Part shown: positions 40,193 to 52,796 of the stretch, in pieces
How positions within the stretch are numbered: the stretch's first letter is position 1
Layout: each line of letters starts with the position of its first letter
NCBI GenBank assembly: GCA_932294295.1
Contig: OW028579.1
Span: forward strand, 10,290,370-10,354,369
From: Alitta virens
Lineage: Eukaryota > Annelida > Polychaeta > Phyllodocida > Nereididae
DNA length: 64,000 nucleotides
Direction of reading: 5' to 3'
Notes under the pieces: model-generated
Database searches by the model: none
What the model was told of the DNA's origin: nothing
The model's input: only the letters and a program-made list of their open reading frames with translations
Program-made: the position numbers and the translations under genes

Positions 40193-42233
40193 AGCTATGG
40201 CCCTTCAAGGTTGGGTACACCGGTTCTTGTCCGATCACTGAGTTAAGCAATGTTGGGCCTGGTTAGAACTTGGATGGGTGACTGCCTTGGAATACCAGGT
40301 ACTTTAGTTTTTCCTAATTGATTTCTGCCATTTCTCAGCCTATTTAAGTGTAGACTAGCTGTGGTCAGAGAGAGGCTATAAGCTACGGCCCTTCAAGGTT
40401 GGGTACACCGGTTCATGTCCGATCACTGAGTTTAGCAATGTTGGGCCTGGTTAGTACTTGGATGGGTGACTGGCTGGTAATACCCGGTACTTTAGTTTTT
40501 CCTAATGGATTTCTGCCATTTCTCCGACTTTTTAAAGTGTAGATTAGATGTCTTCAGAGTGGGCTTTCAGCTACAGCCCTTCAAGGTTGGTTACACCGGT
40601 TCTCCTCTGATCACTGAATTAAGCAAAGTTGGGCCTGGTTAGTACTTGGATGGGTGACCGCCTGGTAATACCAGATTCTCTAGTTTTTCCTAATTGATTT
40701 CTGCATTTCTCAGACTTTTCAGGTGTAGACTAGCTGTTGTCAGAGTGGGCTTTTCAGCTACGGCCCTTCAAGGTTGGGTAGACAGGTTCATTTCCGATCA
40801 CTGAGTTAAGCAACGTTGGGCCTGGTTAGAACTTGGATGGGTGACCTATTGTAATACTTTTTTTTCTTACTGATTTCTGGCATTTCTCAGATTTTTTAAG
40901 TGTAGACTAGATGTTGTCAGAATGGGCTTTTCAGCTATGGCCCTTCAAGATTGGGTACACCAGTTCATGTCCGATCACTGAGTTAAGCAACGTTGGGCAT
41001 GGTTAGTACTTGGATGGGTGACTGGCTGGTAATACCTAGTACTTTAGTTTTCCTAATTGATTTCTGCCATTTCTCAGATTTTTTAAGTGTAGACTAGCTG
41101 TGGTCAGTGTGAGGCTATCAGCTACGGCCCTTCAAGGTTGGGTACACCAGTTCATGTCCGATCACTAAGTTAAGCAACATTGGGCCTGGTTAGTACTTGG
41201 ATGGGTGACTGGCTGGTAATACCCGGTACTTTAGTTTTCCTAATTGATTTCTGCCATTTCTCAGAATATTTAAGTGTAGACTAGCTGTGGTCAGAGTGAG
41301 GCTATCAGCTACGGCCCTTCAAGGTTAGGTACACCAGTTCATGTCCGATCACTGAGTTAAGCAACGTTGAGCCTGGTTAGTACTTGGATGGGTGACTGGC
41401 TGGTAATACCCGGTACTTTAGTTTTCCTAATTGATTTCTGCCATTTCTCAGATTTTTTAAGTGTAGACTAGCTGTGGTCAGTGTGAGGCTATCAGCTACG
41501 GCCCTTCAGGGTTGGGTACACCAGTTCATGTCCGTCACTAAGTTAAGCAACATTGGGCCTGGTTAGTACTTGGATGGGTGACTGGCTGGTAATACCTAGT
41601 ACTTTAGTTTTCCTAATTGATTTCTGCCATTTCTCAGACTATTTAAGTGTAGACTAGCTGTGGTCAGAGTGAGGCTATCAGCTACGGCCCTTCAAGGTTA
41701 GGTACACCAGTTCATGTCCGATCACTGAGTTAAGCAACGTTGGGCCTGCTTAGTACTTGGATGGGTGACTGGCTGGTAATACCCGGTACTTTAGTTTTTC
41801 CTAATGGATTTCTGCCATTTCTCAACCTATTTAAGTGTAGACTAGCTGTGGTCAGAGAGAGGCTATTAGCTACGGCCCTTCAATGTTGGGTACATCAGTT
41901 CATGTCCGATCACTGAGTTAAGCAACGTTGGGCCTGGTTAGTATTTGGATGGGTGACTGGCTGGTAATACCCAGTACTTTAGTTTTCCTAATTGATTTCT
42001 GCCATTTCTCAGACTTTTTAGGTTTAGACTAGCTGTTGTCAGAGTGGGCTTTACAGCTACGGCCCTTCAAGGTTGGGTACACCGGTTCTTGTCAGATCAC
42101 TGAGTTAAGCAACGTTGGGCCTGGTTAGAACTTGGATGGGTGACCCCCTGGTAATACTAGTTTTTTCTTACTGATTTCTGGCATTTCTCAGATTTTTTAA
42201 GTGTAGACTTGATGTTGTCAGAGTGGGCTTTTC
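40193..42233 (+). repeat. 2,041-bp higher-order repeat, copy 2
   Basis: Same eleven classes in the same order as copy 1. Private changes include GAGTTTAGC in its b unit, TTCATTTCCG in its d unit and CAGAATATTT in the spacer before its g unit. Confidence 0.9.
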
Positions 42234-43720
42234 AGCTATGGCCCTTCAAGGTTGGGTACACCGGTTCTTGTCCGATCACTGAGTTAAGCAATGTTGGGCC
42301 TGGTTAGAACTTGGATGGGTGACTGCCTTGGAATACCAGGTACTTTAGTTTTTCCTAATTGATTTCTGCCATTTCTCAGCCTATTTAAGTGTAGACTAGC
42401 TGTGGTCAGAGAGAGGCTATAAGCTACGGCCCTTCAAGGTTGGGTACACCGGTTCATGTCCGATCACTGAGTTAAGCAATGTTGGGCCTGGTTAGTACTT
42501 GGATGGGTGACTGGCTGGTAATACCTGGTACTTTAGTTTTTCCTAATGGATTTCTGCCATTTCTCCGACTTTTTAAAGTGTAGATTAGATGTCTTCAGAG
42601 TGGGCTTTCAGCTACAGCCCTTCAAGGTTGGTTACACCGGTTCTCCTCTGATCACTGAATTAAGCAAAGTTGGGCCTGGTTAGTACTTGGATGGGTGACC
42701 GCCTGGTAATACCAGATTCTCTAGTTTTTCCTAATTGATTTCTGCATTTCTCAGACTTTTCAGGTGTAGACTAGCTGTTGTCAGAGTGGGCTTTTCAGCT
42801 ACGGCCCTTCAAGGTTGGGTAGACAGGTTCATGTCCGATCACTGAGTTAAGCAACGTTGGGCCTGGTTAGAACTTGGATGGGTGACCTATTGTAATACTT
42901 TTTTTTCTTACTGATTTCTGGCATTTCTCAGATTTTTTAAGTGTAGACTAGATGTTGTCAGAATGGGCTTTTCAGCTATGGCCCTTCAAGATTGGGTACA
43001 CCAGTTCATGTCCGATCACTGAGTTAAGCAACGTTGGGCATGGTTAGTACTTGGATGGGTGACTGGCTGGTAATACCTAGTACTTTAGTTTTCCTAATTG
43101 ATTTCTGCCATTTCTCAGATTTTTTAAGTGTAGACTAGCTGTGGTCAGTGTGAGGCTATCAGCTACGGCCCTTCAAGGTTGGGTACACCAGTTCATGTCC
43201 GATCACTAAGTTAAGCAACATTGGGCCTGGTTAGTACTTGGATGGGTGACTGGCTGGTAATACCCGGTACTTTAGTTTTCCTAATTGATTTCTGCCATTT
43301 CTCAGACTATTTAAGTGTAGACTAGCTGTGGTCAGAGTGAGGCTATCAGCTACGGCCCTTCAAGGTTAGGTACACCAGTTCATGTCCGATCACTGAGTTA
43401 AGCAACGTTGAGCCTGGTTAGTACTTGGATGGGTGACTGGCTGGTAATACCCGGTACTTTAGTTTTCCTAATTGATTTCTGCCATTTCTCAGATTTTTTA
43501 AGTGTAGACTAGCTGTGGTCAGTGTGAGGCTATCAGCTACGGCCCTTCAAGGTTGGGTACACCAGTTCATGTCCGTCACTAAGTTAAGCAACATTGGGCC
43601 TGGTTAGTACTTGGATGGGTGACTGGCTGGTAATACCCGGTACTTTAGTTTTCCTAATTGATTTCTGCCATTTCTCAGACTATTTAAGTGTAGACTGGCT
43701 GTGGTCAGAAAGAGGCTATC
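42234..43720 (+). repeat. 2,041-bp higher-order repeat, partial copy 3 (units a-h)
   Basis: Eight units continue in register at +2,041 bp. The order then breaks at the unit beginning near 43,721, which has a different 3' end (GGTAATACTAG followed by TTTTTT), and resumes with classes f, g, j, k, a, b, c, d, e. Confidence 0.88.
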
Positions 43721-45941
43721 AGCTACGGCCCTTCAAGGTTGGGTACACCGGTTCATGTCCGATCACTGAGTTAAGCAACGTTGGGCCTGGTTAGTACTTG
43801 GATGGGTGACTGCCTGGTAATACTAGTTTTTTCTTACTGATTTCTGGCATTTCTCAGTTTTTTAAGTGTAGACTAGCTGTGGTCAGTGTGAGGCTATCAG
43901 CTACGGCCCTTCAAGGTTGGGTACACCAGTTCATGTCCGATCACTAAGTTAAGCAACATTGGGCCTGGTTAGTACTTGGATGGGTGACTGGCTGGTAATA
44001 CCTAGTACTTTAGTTTTCCTAATTGATTTCTGCCATTTCTTAGACTATTTAAGTGTAGACTAGCTGTGGTCAGAGTGAGGCTATCAGCTACGGCCCTTCA
44101 AGGTTAGGTACACCAGTTCATGTCCGATCACTGAGTTAAGCAACGTTGGGCCTGGTTAGTACTTGGATGGGTGACTGGCTGGTAATACCCGGTACTTTAG
44201 TTTTTCCTAATGGATTTCTGCCATTTCTCAACCTATTTAAGTGTAGACTAGCTGTGGTCAGAGAGAGACTATTAGCTACGGCCCTTCAAGGTTGGGTACA
44301 TCAGTTCATGTCCGATCACTGAGTTAAGCAACGTTGGGCCTGGTTAGTATTTGGATGGGTGACTGGCTGGTAATACCCAGTACTTTAGTTTTCCTAATTG
44401 ATTTCTGCCATTTCTCAGACTTTTTAGGTTTAGACTAGCTGTTGTCAGAGTGGGCTTTACAGCTACGGCCCTTCAAGGTTGGGTACACCGGTTCTTGTCA
44501 GATCACTGAGTTAAGCAACGTTGGGCCTGGTTAGAACTTGGATGGGTGACCCCCTGGTAATACTAGTTTTTTCTTACTGATTTCTGGCATTTCTCAGATT
44601 TTTTAAGTGTAGACTTGATGTTGTCAGAGTGGGCTTTTCAGCTATGGCCCTTCAAGGTTGGGTACACCGGTTCTTGTCCGATCACTGATTTAAGCAATGT
44701 TGGGCCTGGTTAGTACTTGGATGGGTGACTGCCTTGGAATACCAGGTACTTTAGTTTTTCCTAATTGATTTCTGCCATTTCTCAGCCTATTTAAGTGTAG
44801 ACTAGCTGTGTTCAGAGAGAGGTTATAAGCTACGGCCCTTCAAGGTTGGGTACACCGGTTCATGTCCGATCACTGAGTTAAGCAATGTTGGGCCTGGTTA
44901 GTACTTGGATGGGTGACTGGCTGGTAATACCCGGTACTTTAGTTTTTCCTAATGGATTTCTGCCATTTCTCCGACTTTTTAAAGTGTAGATTAGATGTCT
45001 TCAGAGTGGGCTTTCAGCTACAGCCCTTCAAGGTTGGTTACACCGGTTCTCCTCTGATCACTGAATTAAGCAAAGTTGGGCCTGGTTAGTACTTGGATGG
45101 GTGACCGCCTGGTAATACCAGATTCTCTAGTTTTTCCTAATTGATTTCTGCATTTCTCAGACTTTTCAGGTGTAGACTAGCTGTTGTCAGAGTGGGCTTT
45201 TCAGCTACGGCCCTTCAAGGTTGGGTAGACCGGTTCATGTCCGATCACTGAGTTAAGCAACGTTGGGCCTGGTTAGAACTTGGATGGGTGACCTACTAGT
45301 AATACTTTTTTTTCTTACTGATTTCTGGCATTTCTCAGATTTTTTAAGTGTAGACTAGATGTTGTCAGACTGGGCTTTTCAGCTATGGCCCTTCAAGGTT
45401 GGGTACACCAGTTCATGTCCGATCACTGAGTTAAGCAACGTTGGGCCTGGTTAGTAATTGGATGGGTGACTGGCTGGTAATACCTAGTACTTTAGTTTTC
45501 CTAATTGATTTCTGCCATTTCTCAGATTTTTTAAGTGTAGACTAGCTGTGGTCAGTGTGAGGCTATCAGCTACGGCCCTTCAAGGTTGGGTACACCAGTT
45601 CATGTCCGATCACTAAGTTAAGCAACATTGGGCCTGGTTAGTACTTGGATGGGTGACTGGCTGGTAATACCCGGTACTTTAGTTTTCCTAATTGATTTCT
45701 GCCATTTCTCAGACTATTTAAGTGTAGACTAGCTGTGGTCAGAGTGAGGCTATCAGCTATGGCCCTTCAAGGTTGGGTACACCAGTTCATGTCCGATCAC
45801 TGAGTTAAGCAACGTTGGGCCTGGTTAGTACTTGGATGGGTGACTGGCTGGTAATACCTAGTACTTTAGTTTTCCTAATTGATTTCTGCCATTTCTCAGA
45901 TTTTTTAAGTGTAGACTAGCTGTGGTCAGTGTGAGGCTATC

Positions 45942-48173
45942 AGCTGCGGCCCTTCAAGGTTGGGTACACCAGTTAATGTCCGATCACTAAGTTAAGCAAC
46001 ATTGGACCTGGTTAGTACTTGGATGGGTAACTGCCTTGGAATACCAGTACTTTAGTTTTTCTTAATTGATTTCTGCCATTTCTCAGACTTTTCAGGTGTA
46101 GACTAGCTGTTGTCAGAGTGGGCTTTTCAGCTACAGCCCTTCAAGGTTGGGTAGACCGGTTCATGTCCCATCACTGAGTTAAGCAACGTTGGGCCTGGTT
46201 AGAACTTGGATGGGTGACCTACTAGTAATACTTTTTTTTCTTACTGATTTCTGGCATTTCTCAGATTTTTTAAGTGTAGACTAGATGTTGTCAGAATGGG
46301 CTTTTCAGCTATGGCCCTTCAAGGTTGGGTACACCAGTTCATGTCCGATCACTGAGTTAAGCAACGTTAGGCCTGGTTAGTACTTGGATGGGTGACTGGC
46401 TGGTAATACCTAGTACTTTAGTTTTCCTAATTGATTTCTGCCATTTCTCAGAATATTTAAGTGTAGACTAGCTGTGGTCAGAGTGAGGCTTTTAGCTACG
46501 GCCCTTCAAGGTTGGGTACACCAGTTAATGTCCAATCACTGAGTTAAGCAACGTTGGGCCTGGTTAGTACTTGGATGGGTGACTGGCTGGTAATACCCGG
46601 TACTTTAGTTTTTCCTAATGGATTTCTGCCATTTCTCAGACTTTTGAAAGTGTGGACTGGCTGTAATCAGAGTCAGGCTTTCAGCTAAGGCTCTTCAAGG
46701 TTGGGTACACCGGTTCTTATCTGATCACTGAGTTAAGCAACATTGGGCCAGGTTAGTACTTGGACGGGTGACTGCCTAATAATACCATGTGCTCTAGTTT
46801 TTCTGAATAATGCATTGATTTCTGTCACTTCTCAGACTTTTTAAGTGTAGACTTGATGTGGTCAGAGTGAGGCTTTCAGCTATGGCCGTTCAAGGTTGGG
46901 TACACCGGTTCTTGTCCGATCACTGAGTTAAGCAACGTTGGGCCTGGTTAGTACTTGGATGGGTGACTGGCTGGTAATACCCGGTACTTTAGTTTTTCCT
47001 AATGGATTTCTGCCATTTCTCAACCTATTTAAGTGTAGACTAGCTGTGGTCAGAGAGAGGCTATTAGCTACGGGCCTTCAAGGTTGGGTACACCAGTTCA
47101 TGTCCGATCACTGAGTTAAGCAACGTTGGGCCTGGTTAGTATTTGGATGGGTGACTGGCTGGTAATACCCAGTACTTTAGTTTTCCTAATTGATTTCTGC
47201 CATTTCTCAGACTTTTTAGGTTTAGACTAGCTGTTGTCAGAGTGGGCTTTATAGCTACGGCCCTTCAAGGTTGGGTACACCGGTTCTTGTCCGATCACTG
47301 AGTTAAGCAACGTTGGGCCTGGTTAGAACTTGGATGGGTGACCTCCTGGTAATACTAGTTTTTTCTTACTGATTTCTGGCATTTCTCAGATTTTTTAAGT
47401 GTAGACTTGATGTTGTCAGAGTGGGCTTTTCAGCTATGGCCCTTCAAGGTTGGGTACACCGGTTCTTGTCCGATCACTGAGTTAAGCAATGTTGGGCCTG
47501 GTTAGTACTTGGATGGGTGACTGCCTTGGAATACCAGGTACTTTAGTTTTTCCTAATTGATTTCTGCCATGTCTCAGCCTATTTAAGTGTAGACTAGCTG
47601 TGGTCAGAGAGAGGCTATAAGCTACGGCCCTTCAAGGTTGGGTTCATGTCCGATCACTGAGTTAAGCAATGTTGGGCCTGGTTAGTACTTGGATGGGTGA
47701 CTGGCTGGTAATACCCGGTACTTTAGTTATTCCTAATGGATTGCTGCCATTTCTCCGACTTTTTAAAGTGTAGATTAGATGTCTTCAGAGTGGGCTTTCA
47801 GCTACAGCCCTTCAAGGTTGGTTACACCGGTTCTCCTCTGATCACTGAATTAAGCAAAGTTGGGCCTGGTTAGTACTTGGATGGGTGACTGCCTGGTAAT
47901 ACCAGATTCTCTAGTTTTTCCTAATTGATTTCTGCATTTCTCAGACTTTTCAGGTGTAGACTAGCTGTTGTCAGAGTGGGCTTTTCAGCTACGGCCCTTC
48001 AAGGTTGGGTAGACCGGTTCATGTCCGATCACTGAGTTAAGCAACGTTGGGCCTGGTTAGTACTTGGATGGGTGACTGGCTGGTAATACCTAGTACTTTA
48101 GTTTTCCTAATTGATTTCTGCCATTTCTCAGATTTTTTAAGTGTAGACTAGCTGTGGTCAGTGTGAGGCTATC
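45942..48173 (+). repeat. 2,232-bp block of 12 5S-like units, duplicated at 48,174
   Basis: The six units starting near 45,942, 46,129, 46,307, 46,494, 46,683 and 46,878 recur at exactly +2,232 bp (48,174 to 49,110), including the unusual 189- and 195-bp spacings and the spacer variant TTCTGAATAATGCATTG. The second copy is cut off by the end of the array. Confidence 0.85.
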
Positions 48174-49109
48174 AGCTGCGGCCCTTCAAGGTTGGGTACA
48201 CCAGTTCATGTCCGATCACTAAGTTAAGCAACATTGGGCCTGGTTAGTACTTGGATGGGTGACTGCCTTGGAATACCAGTACTTTAGTTTTTCTTAATTG
48301 ATTTCTGCCATTTCTCAGACTTTTCAGGTGTAGACTAGCTGTTGTCAGAGTGGGCTTTTCAGCTACGGCCCTTCAAGGTTGGGTAGACCGGTTCATGTCC
48401 GATCACTGAGTTAAGCAACGTTGGGCCTGGTTAGAACTTGGATGGGTGACCTACTAGTAATACTTTTTTTTCTTACTGATTTCTGGCATTTCTCAGATTT
48501 TTTAAGTGTAGACTAGATGTTATCAGAATGGGCTTTTCAGCTATGGCCCTTCAAGGTTGGGTACACCAGTTCATGTCCGATCACTGAGTTAAGCGACGTT
48601 GGGCCTGGTTAGTACTTGGATGGGTGACTGGCTGGTAATACCTAGTACTTTAGTTTTCCTAATTGATTTCTGCCATTTCTCAGAATATTTAAGTGTAGAC
48701 TAGCTGTGGTCAGAGTGAGGCTTTTAGCTACGGCCCTTCAAGGTTGGGTACACCAGTTAATGTCCAATCACTGAGTTAAGCAACGTTGGGCCTGGTTAGT
48801 ACTTGGATGGGTGACTGGCTGGTAATACCCGGTACTTTAGTTTTTCCTAATGGATTTCTGCCATTTCTCAGACTTTTGAAAGTGTGGACTGGCTGTAATC
48901 AGAGTGAGGCTTTCAGCTAAGGCTCTTCAAGGTTGGGTACACCAGTTCTTATCTGATCACTGAGTTAAGCAACATTGGGCCAGGTTAGTACTTGGATGGG
49001 TGACTGCCTAATAATACCATGTGCTCTAGTTTTTCTGAATAATGCATTGATTTCTGTCACTTCTCAGACTTTTTAAGTGTAGACTAGATGTGGTCAGAGT
49101 GAGGCTTTC

Positions 49110-49175
49110 AGCTATGGCCGTTCAAGGTTGGGTACACCGGTTCTTGTCCGATCACTGAGTTAAGCAATGTTGGGC
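49110..49175 (+). pseudogene. Terminal truncated 5S-like unit
   Basis: The last unit runs from GCTATGGCCG through GCAATGTTGGGC and then passes into unrelated AT-rich DNA at 49,176, in the middle of the internal control region (box A present, box C absent). It marks the right border of the array. Confidence 0.85.
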
Positions 49176-50377
49176 TCAATACCTGGCAGATATGGCAGGT
49201 GTGACAGGTTTTGGCAGAGAAAAAATGTAAATACCTCAGTAATATTGACTGTTTTCACTGGAAATTGACTCTTATGGTGTTATTTAGTCATTTTATAACT
49301 GATTTAGTGATGTTAAGTTGAAATATTTGATGCATCTTGAGTTATTTAGAAACATGCTGATCTGCCACAATCTGCCTCTGCCTGTCATGACAGAGCAGCT
49401 GGTCCGGTGGACAAGTTGACTATACTCCCTGCAACTACATGCTTAAAACTTTGTCTTAAATAGTCCAGTGGTGCCTTTTTGGGGTCTCATGTTCATAAAT
49501 ACTAGAGAATTTTCAAAATTAGGAAAAAAAAGTTTTTCAAACCATACCAAAGACACTTTTTACCCTCTATGTATTTTTTCCATAACATATCTAAATTATA
49601 GTATTTTTACTTTTCAAAATTAATTTTGATATTCATTACATGCAGTTATGTGGCATTCGCTGAGGGTTTTGCTGCCGCCCAGCCTATTATATAAATTTTA
49701 AGAGAATGCTTAGGTAAAAACAGAGGTATCATATATATCCATTAATTTGTGAAGAAGTGAGCCACAAAAAAGATTAGATCACCAGGTTTAAGTCCAACCA
49801 TATTCCATATTTACTACACCAATATAGAGACTAAAGTCCCCCCAGCATAGACACCCATTGGGGTGCTCCAAAAAAATTAAAGGTAAAATTCCACTCGTCA
49901 TTTTAAGAAAATATTGAAATTAGTTTAATATCTCTATTCTAAGCCTTGCCACCAGGCTGTTGAAATATGCAGTATGATAGCCATTGAATTTGTATGGGCT
50001 CGGACACCATCATACAGTAGTTCTTGTTTCAGTTTCAGTTGTAGCCTAGGAAACACAATTTGAAAATTAACTTGGGAGATTCTGATGCACTAGGTTATAA
50101 TAGAATTTTACTGAAAAAAGTTATGTGCGCTGCAGTAATGATGTCTTTAACTTTCAATAAACATTGTTTTGGTGTTTCTATATGTGTTGTATTTACTTAG
50201 GGTTATGATGCACATGATAATAGTAATTTCTTATGCTGTGGATATGGCATAGATGGCATGTGCAGTGAATTGCCATCATGCGACTGATCCGAGGTTGACT
50301 GTCATAACCTTAGAAGTCTGTAAGAGAGTCAAAAGCTCCCTTGTCCGGTACAACTCATTGTACATGTATCTGCATAT
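49176..50377. other. AT-rich unique DNA
   Basis: No convincing exon or recognised repeat. Short open frames only, with no codon structure that I trust. Confidence 0.6.
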
Positions 50378-50385
50378 ATTGGGAC

Positions 50386-50703
50386 TAGTGATGCAGACCG
50401 GACCGCCTTTTGTGGGGTGGTCCGATATTTCTTAAAGTGGTCCGGTACTGGTCCGGTCCAGGGGCAGGTGGTCCGGTATTATAACTGGACTGGTCCAGAA
50501 GCGATCCATCGGCATTTTTTAAAATTATGATAAAAACAAAGGTTTAGCAAAAGTTTTTTATTTAAAAAAAAAAAAAAAACTTTTCCAGCGAGACCGCGGT
50601 CCAGGCACCCAGTACCGGTATTTTGTTGCTGGTCCGGTACCGATGCGGTCCAGGGTCGGACCGCGTACCGGACCAGACCCATGCGGTCCGGTCTGCATCA
50701 CTA
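50386..50703. mobile_element. hAT-like MITE, 318 bp, with 8-bp target duplication
   Basis: Perfect terminal inverted repeats of about 21 bp begin TAGTGATGCAGACCGG and end with the reverse complement. The flanks carry an exact 8-bp direct repeat ATTGGGAC at 50,378-50,385 and 50,704-50,711. An 8-bp duplication with TAG-type termini is characteristic of hAT transposons. The interior is rich in CCGG/GGTCCGGT motifs and has an A-rich tract at about 50,564-50,579. It is far too short to encode a transposase, so it is non-autonomous. Confidence 0.85.
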
Positions 50704-50711
50704 ATTGGGAC

Positions 50712-52700
50712 ATTGCCTTTATCACAATTTTAGGTTCAACTTATACCCATTATAGTCAACTCCCTTGGGAGTACACAACCAATTCGCACTATGAAATGCT
50801 ATCCTGTATAGCATTCTCAGCAGTAGTGCAGCTGGTGAGGGCCTAATTAACCTGGCCCCTTGAGAACACACTGCTATAGAACAGCCACCAGTGGTACTTG
50901 ATCCTTTGGCCGGTTTCAGTCTGATTCTATCCACTTGACTCTTATTCAGTTTATACAGCAACCCATGGCCTGGATTTTTTAATATTAACTTTAAAAAAGG
51001 AAAAACATGGGGAAAATTAAATCATTTCTATTGTGGAGTATTTTTTATTTGTTCACATGAATAGAAAGACAACCATGATGAGTGAAATATGACTATACAG
51101 TATTAAATTTTCCAGATGTTTTTTAATGTGAAAATAAGACGGTGCTCAAGATGATGGAATTGGACATAGTTAAAAGAGCAATTAACCCTGTATCTACTGG
51201 CTAGACTTCAGATTACACTTTGAGCCAGTTTGTTTGAGCATGGTATCAACAATACTGTCAATGATGAATGTAGGTTCCATATTAGTACACGAACACACAG
51301 AAGTTGTCACGTTAAAAATCATGAAAAGTATGACTCAACCTTTATAAGTTAACTAATGTTAACCATCTGATTTATTCTTTATAAATAATAAAAAAATCTA
51401 ACAAAATGATTTGATTTTTTAACTAAACAGTTCATGTATTCTCACAAAGATCCAACAGTAATGAAAACTAACTAGAACAAGCTTCCACTAAAGCAATTAA
51501 AAAATAATCATGAAATCAAATTCATCCAAATTCCAATCAACATTAATAGAGAAAATTTCCTAAATGTTAAGTTTTAACTACTTGGCATCAACATATATGA
51601 CAAGCTAGATTATGACTACCATGTGTAACTAAATGCACTCTGAACAATATGCAAATACATTTATACTCCTGGCTTAGACTTCACAAGTAGACTTCAACCT
51701 TTGTTTACTGAACACTTGCATTTGCAATAGTTTTACACAAGAACAAAACAAGAAACTAGAAAACAAGCAATATGAGTAGTTTGTGATGATCATAAAATCC
51801 CAAATATCTCCTACATAGAACATGCAAGAAAGTGCTGTGTGTAACTGGTTGTTTACAAGTCACTTCATGATATGGCTCGATCGACTGATAGCTCCTTTTT
51901 CACTATGCACATACCACCATAATTACGAGATGTGCAATGATTTTCCACTCAGTCAAGCTTAATAGGTTATGCACAGCTTCAATTTGGAATGCTGTTCCTG
52001 CATAATTAAAACAAGTACAGGAGTGAGTTATTTACCAGTTGTTATCCTTTAGATACAGTTATGATTCTGTATAAGTATGTAGTCATACCTTTTATTATGA
52101 ATCGGTATACATATATATTTCCATTCTTGTTAATTCATACCAGTCCACTAAAAGCTTAACAGCGTTTACAGATGAATTTAAGGTTTATCTCATCATTGTA
52201 AAGAAAATGTCAACCTAGTATTTCCCCTTTCTGTTGGTATGTCCACTCATCTTACAAGACAGTAATTGTATAAATAATACAAATTTGGTTTTACACTGAA
52301 CTACTACTTAATCTAATTCAGTCACAGTAAACTAACTAATCTTAATATAATATCTCCAGTGTACACAACTCCAGAAAGTACACAAAGATCAAAAACAATA
52401 CTTGAAAATGTGTAACAATCTCCACCTACGATAATTAACACAGCATATTCTGCCTCGGAAATAGCAAATATACATAGAACATTTTGAATAGCAAAAAGAA
52501 AGTACCCGTAACTGCAAATATGTTAGACAGCACTGATTGCAATTATTTCACAGGACACGCCTTATTCAGGTTTATGGTTTTCATCTAAACAAAAAAGGCT
52601 GCAGCAGCAGCTTACCCTCGCCTAAGCATTAATTACAGCTGGGCACAAGTATGAGGAACACTTCTCCCCATCACAATATAAACATTTGTGTCAGTATTTC
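50712..52700. other. AT-rich intergenic or intronic DNA
   Basis: About 2 kb with scattered stops in all frames, no recognised domain and no clear repeat. Confidence 0.55.
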
Positions 52701-52796
52701 ATCTTTCATCTCATTGCCATGGTCCCTGCCTGTCCTAGTCAGCCCATAAGGTGCAGAAATACAGGACGTAAAGCCCTAATCCACCACCACCACCAC
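52701..52796 (+). mobile_element. SINE fragment with (CCA)n tail
   Basis: Matches the body of the SINE at 63,693-63,849: shared blocks TTCATCTCATTGCCATGG, CCCTGCCTG, GGTGCAGAAATACAGGACG and AAAGCCCTA, ending in CCACCACCACCACCAC. The tRNA-like head is missing, so the copy is 5' truncated. No target duplication was found. Confidence 0.7.

Larger units (their letters stand above)
35660..49175 (+). repeat. Tandem 5S rRNA-derived array, 73 units of ~187 bp
   Basis: Each unit is a 5S-like region of about 115 bp plus a spacer of about 72 bp. Bases homologous to 5S position 3 (the C of CTACGG) lie at 35744, 35932, 36120, 36307, 36484, 36671, 36858, 37046, 37233, 37412, 37600, 37788, 37975, 38154, 38342, 38530, 38717, 38894, 39081, 39268, 39455, 39641, 39829, 40016, 40195, 40383, 40571, 40758, 40935, 41122, 41309, 41496, 41682, 41870, 42057, 42236, 42424, 42612, 42799, 42976, 43163, 43350, 43537, 43723, 43901, 44088, 44276, 44463, 44642, 44830, 45018, 45205, 45383, 45570, 45757, 45944, 46131, 46309, 46496, 46685, 46880, 47068, 47255, 47434, 47622, 47802, 47989, 48176, 48363, 48541, 48728, 48917 and 49112. 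The Pol III internal control region is kept: box A AGTTAAGCAACGTTGGGCC and box C TGGATGGGTGACTGCCTGG. The region after CTACGGCC is not the usual ATACCAC but CTTCAAGG, and the 3' strand of helix I reads CTTTAG rather than CTGTAG in nearly all units. The spacer has a conserved TATTTAAG or TTTTTTAAG about 40 bp upstream. Confidence 0.93.

Noticed and set aside
43594..43794. Short open frames inside the 5S-like array (for example 66 codons here and 35,549-35,815)
   Set aside because: They lie within 5S-like units and spacers and recur only because the DNA is repetitive.
50479..50846. Open frames over 50.5-50.85 kb on both strands
   Set aside because: They mostly translate the hAT-like MITE and its A-rich tract.
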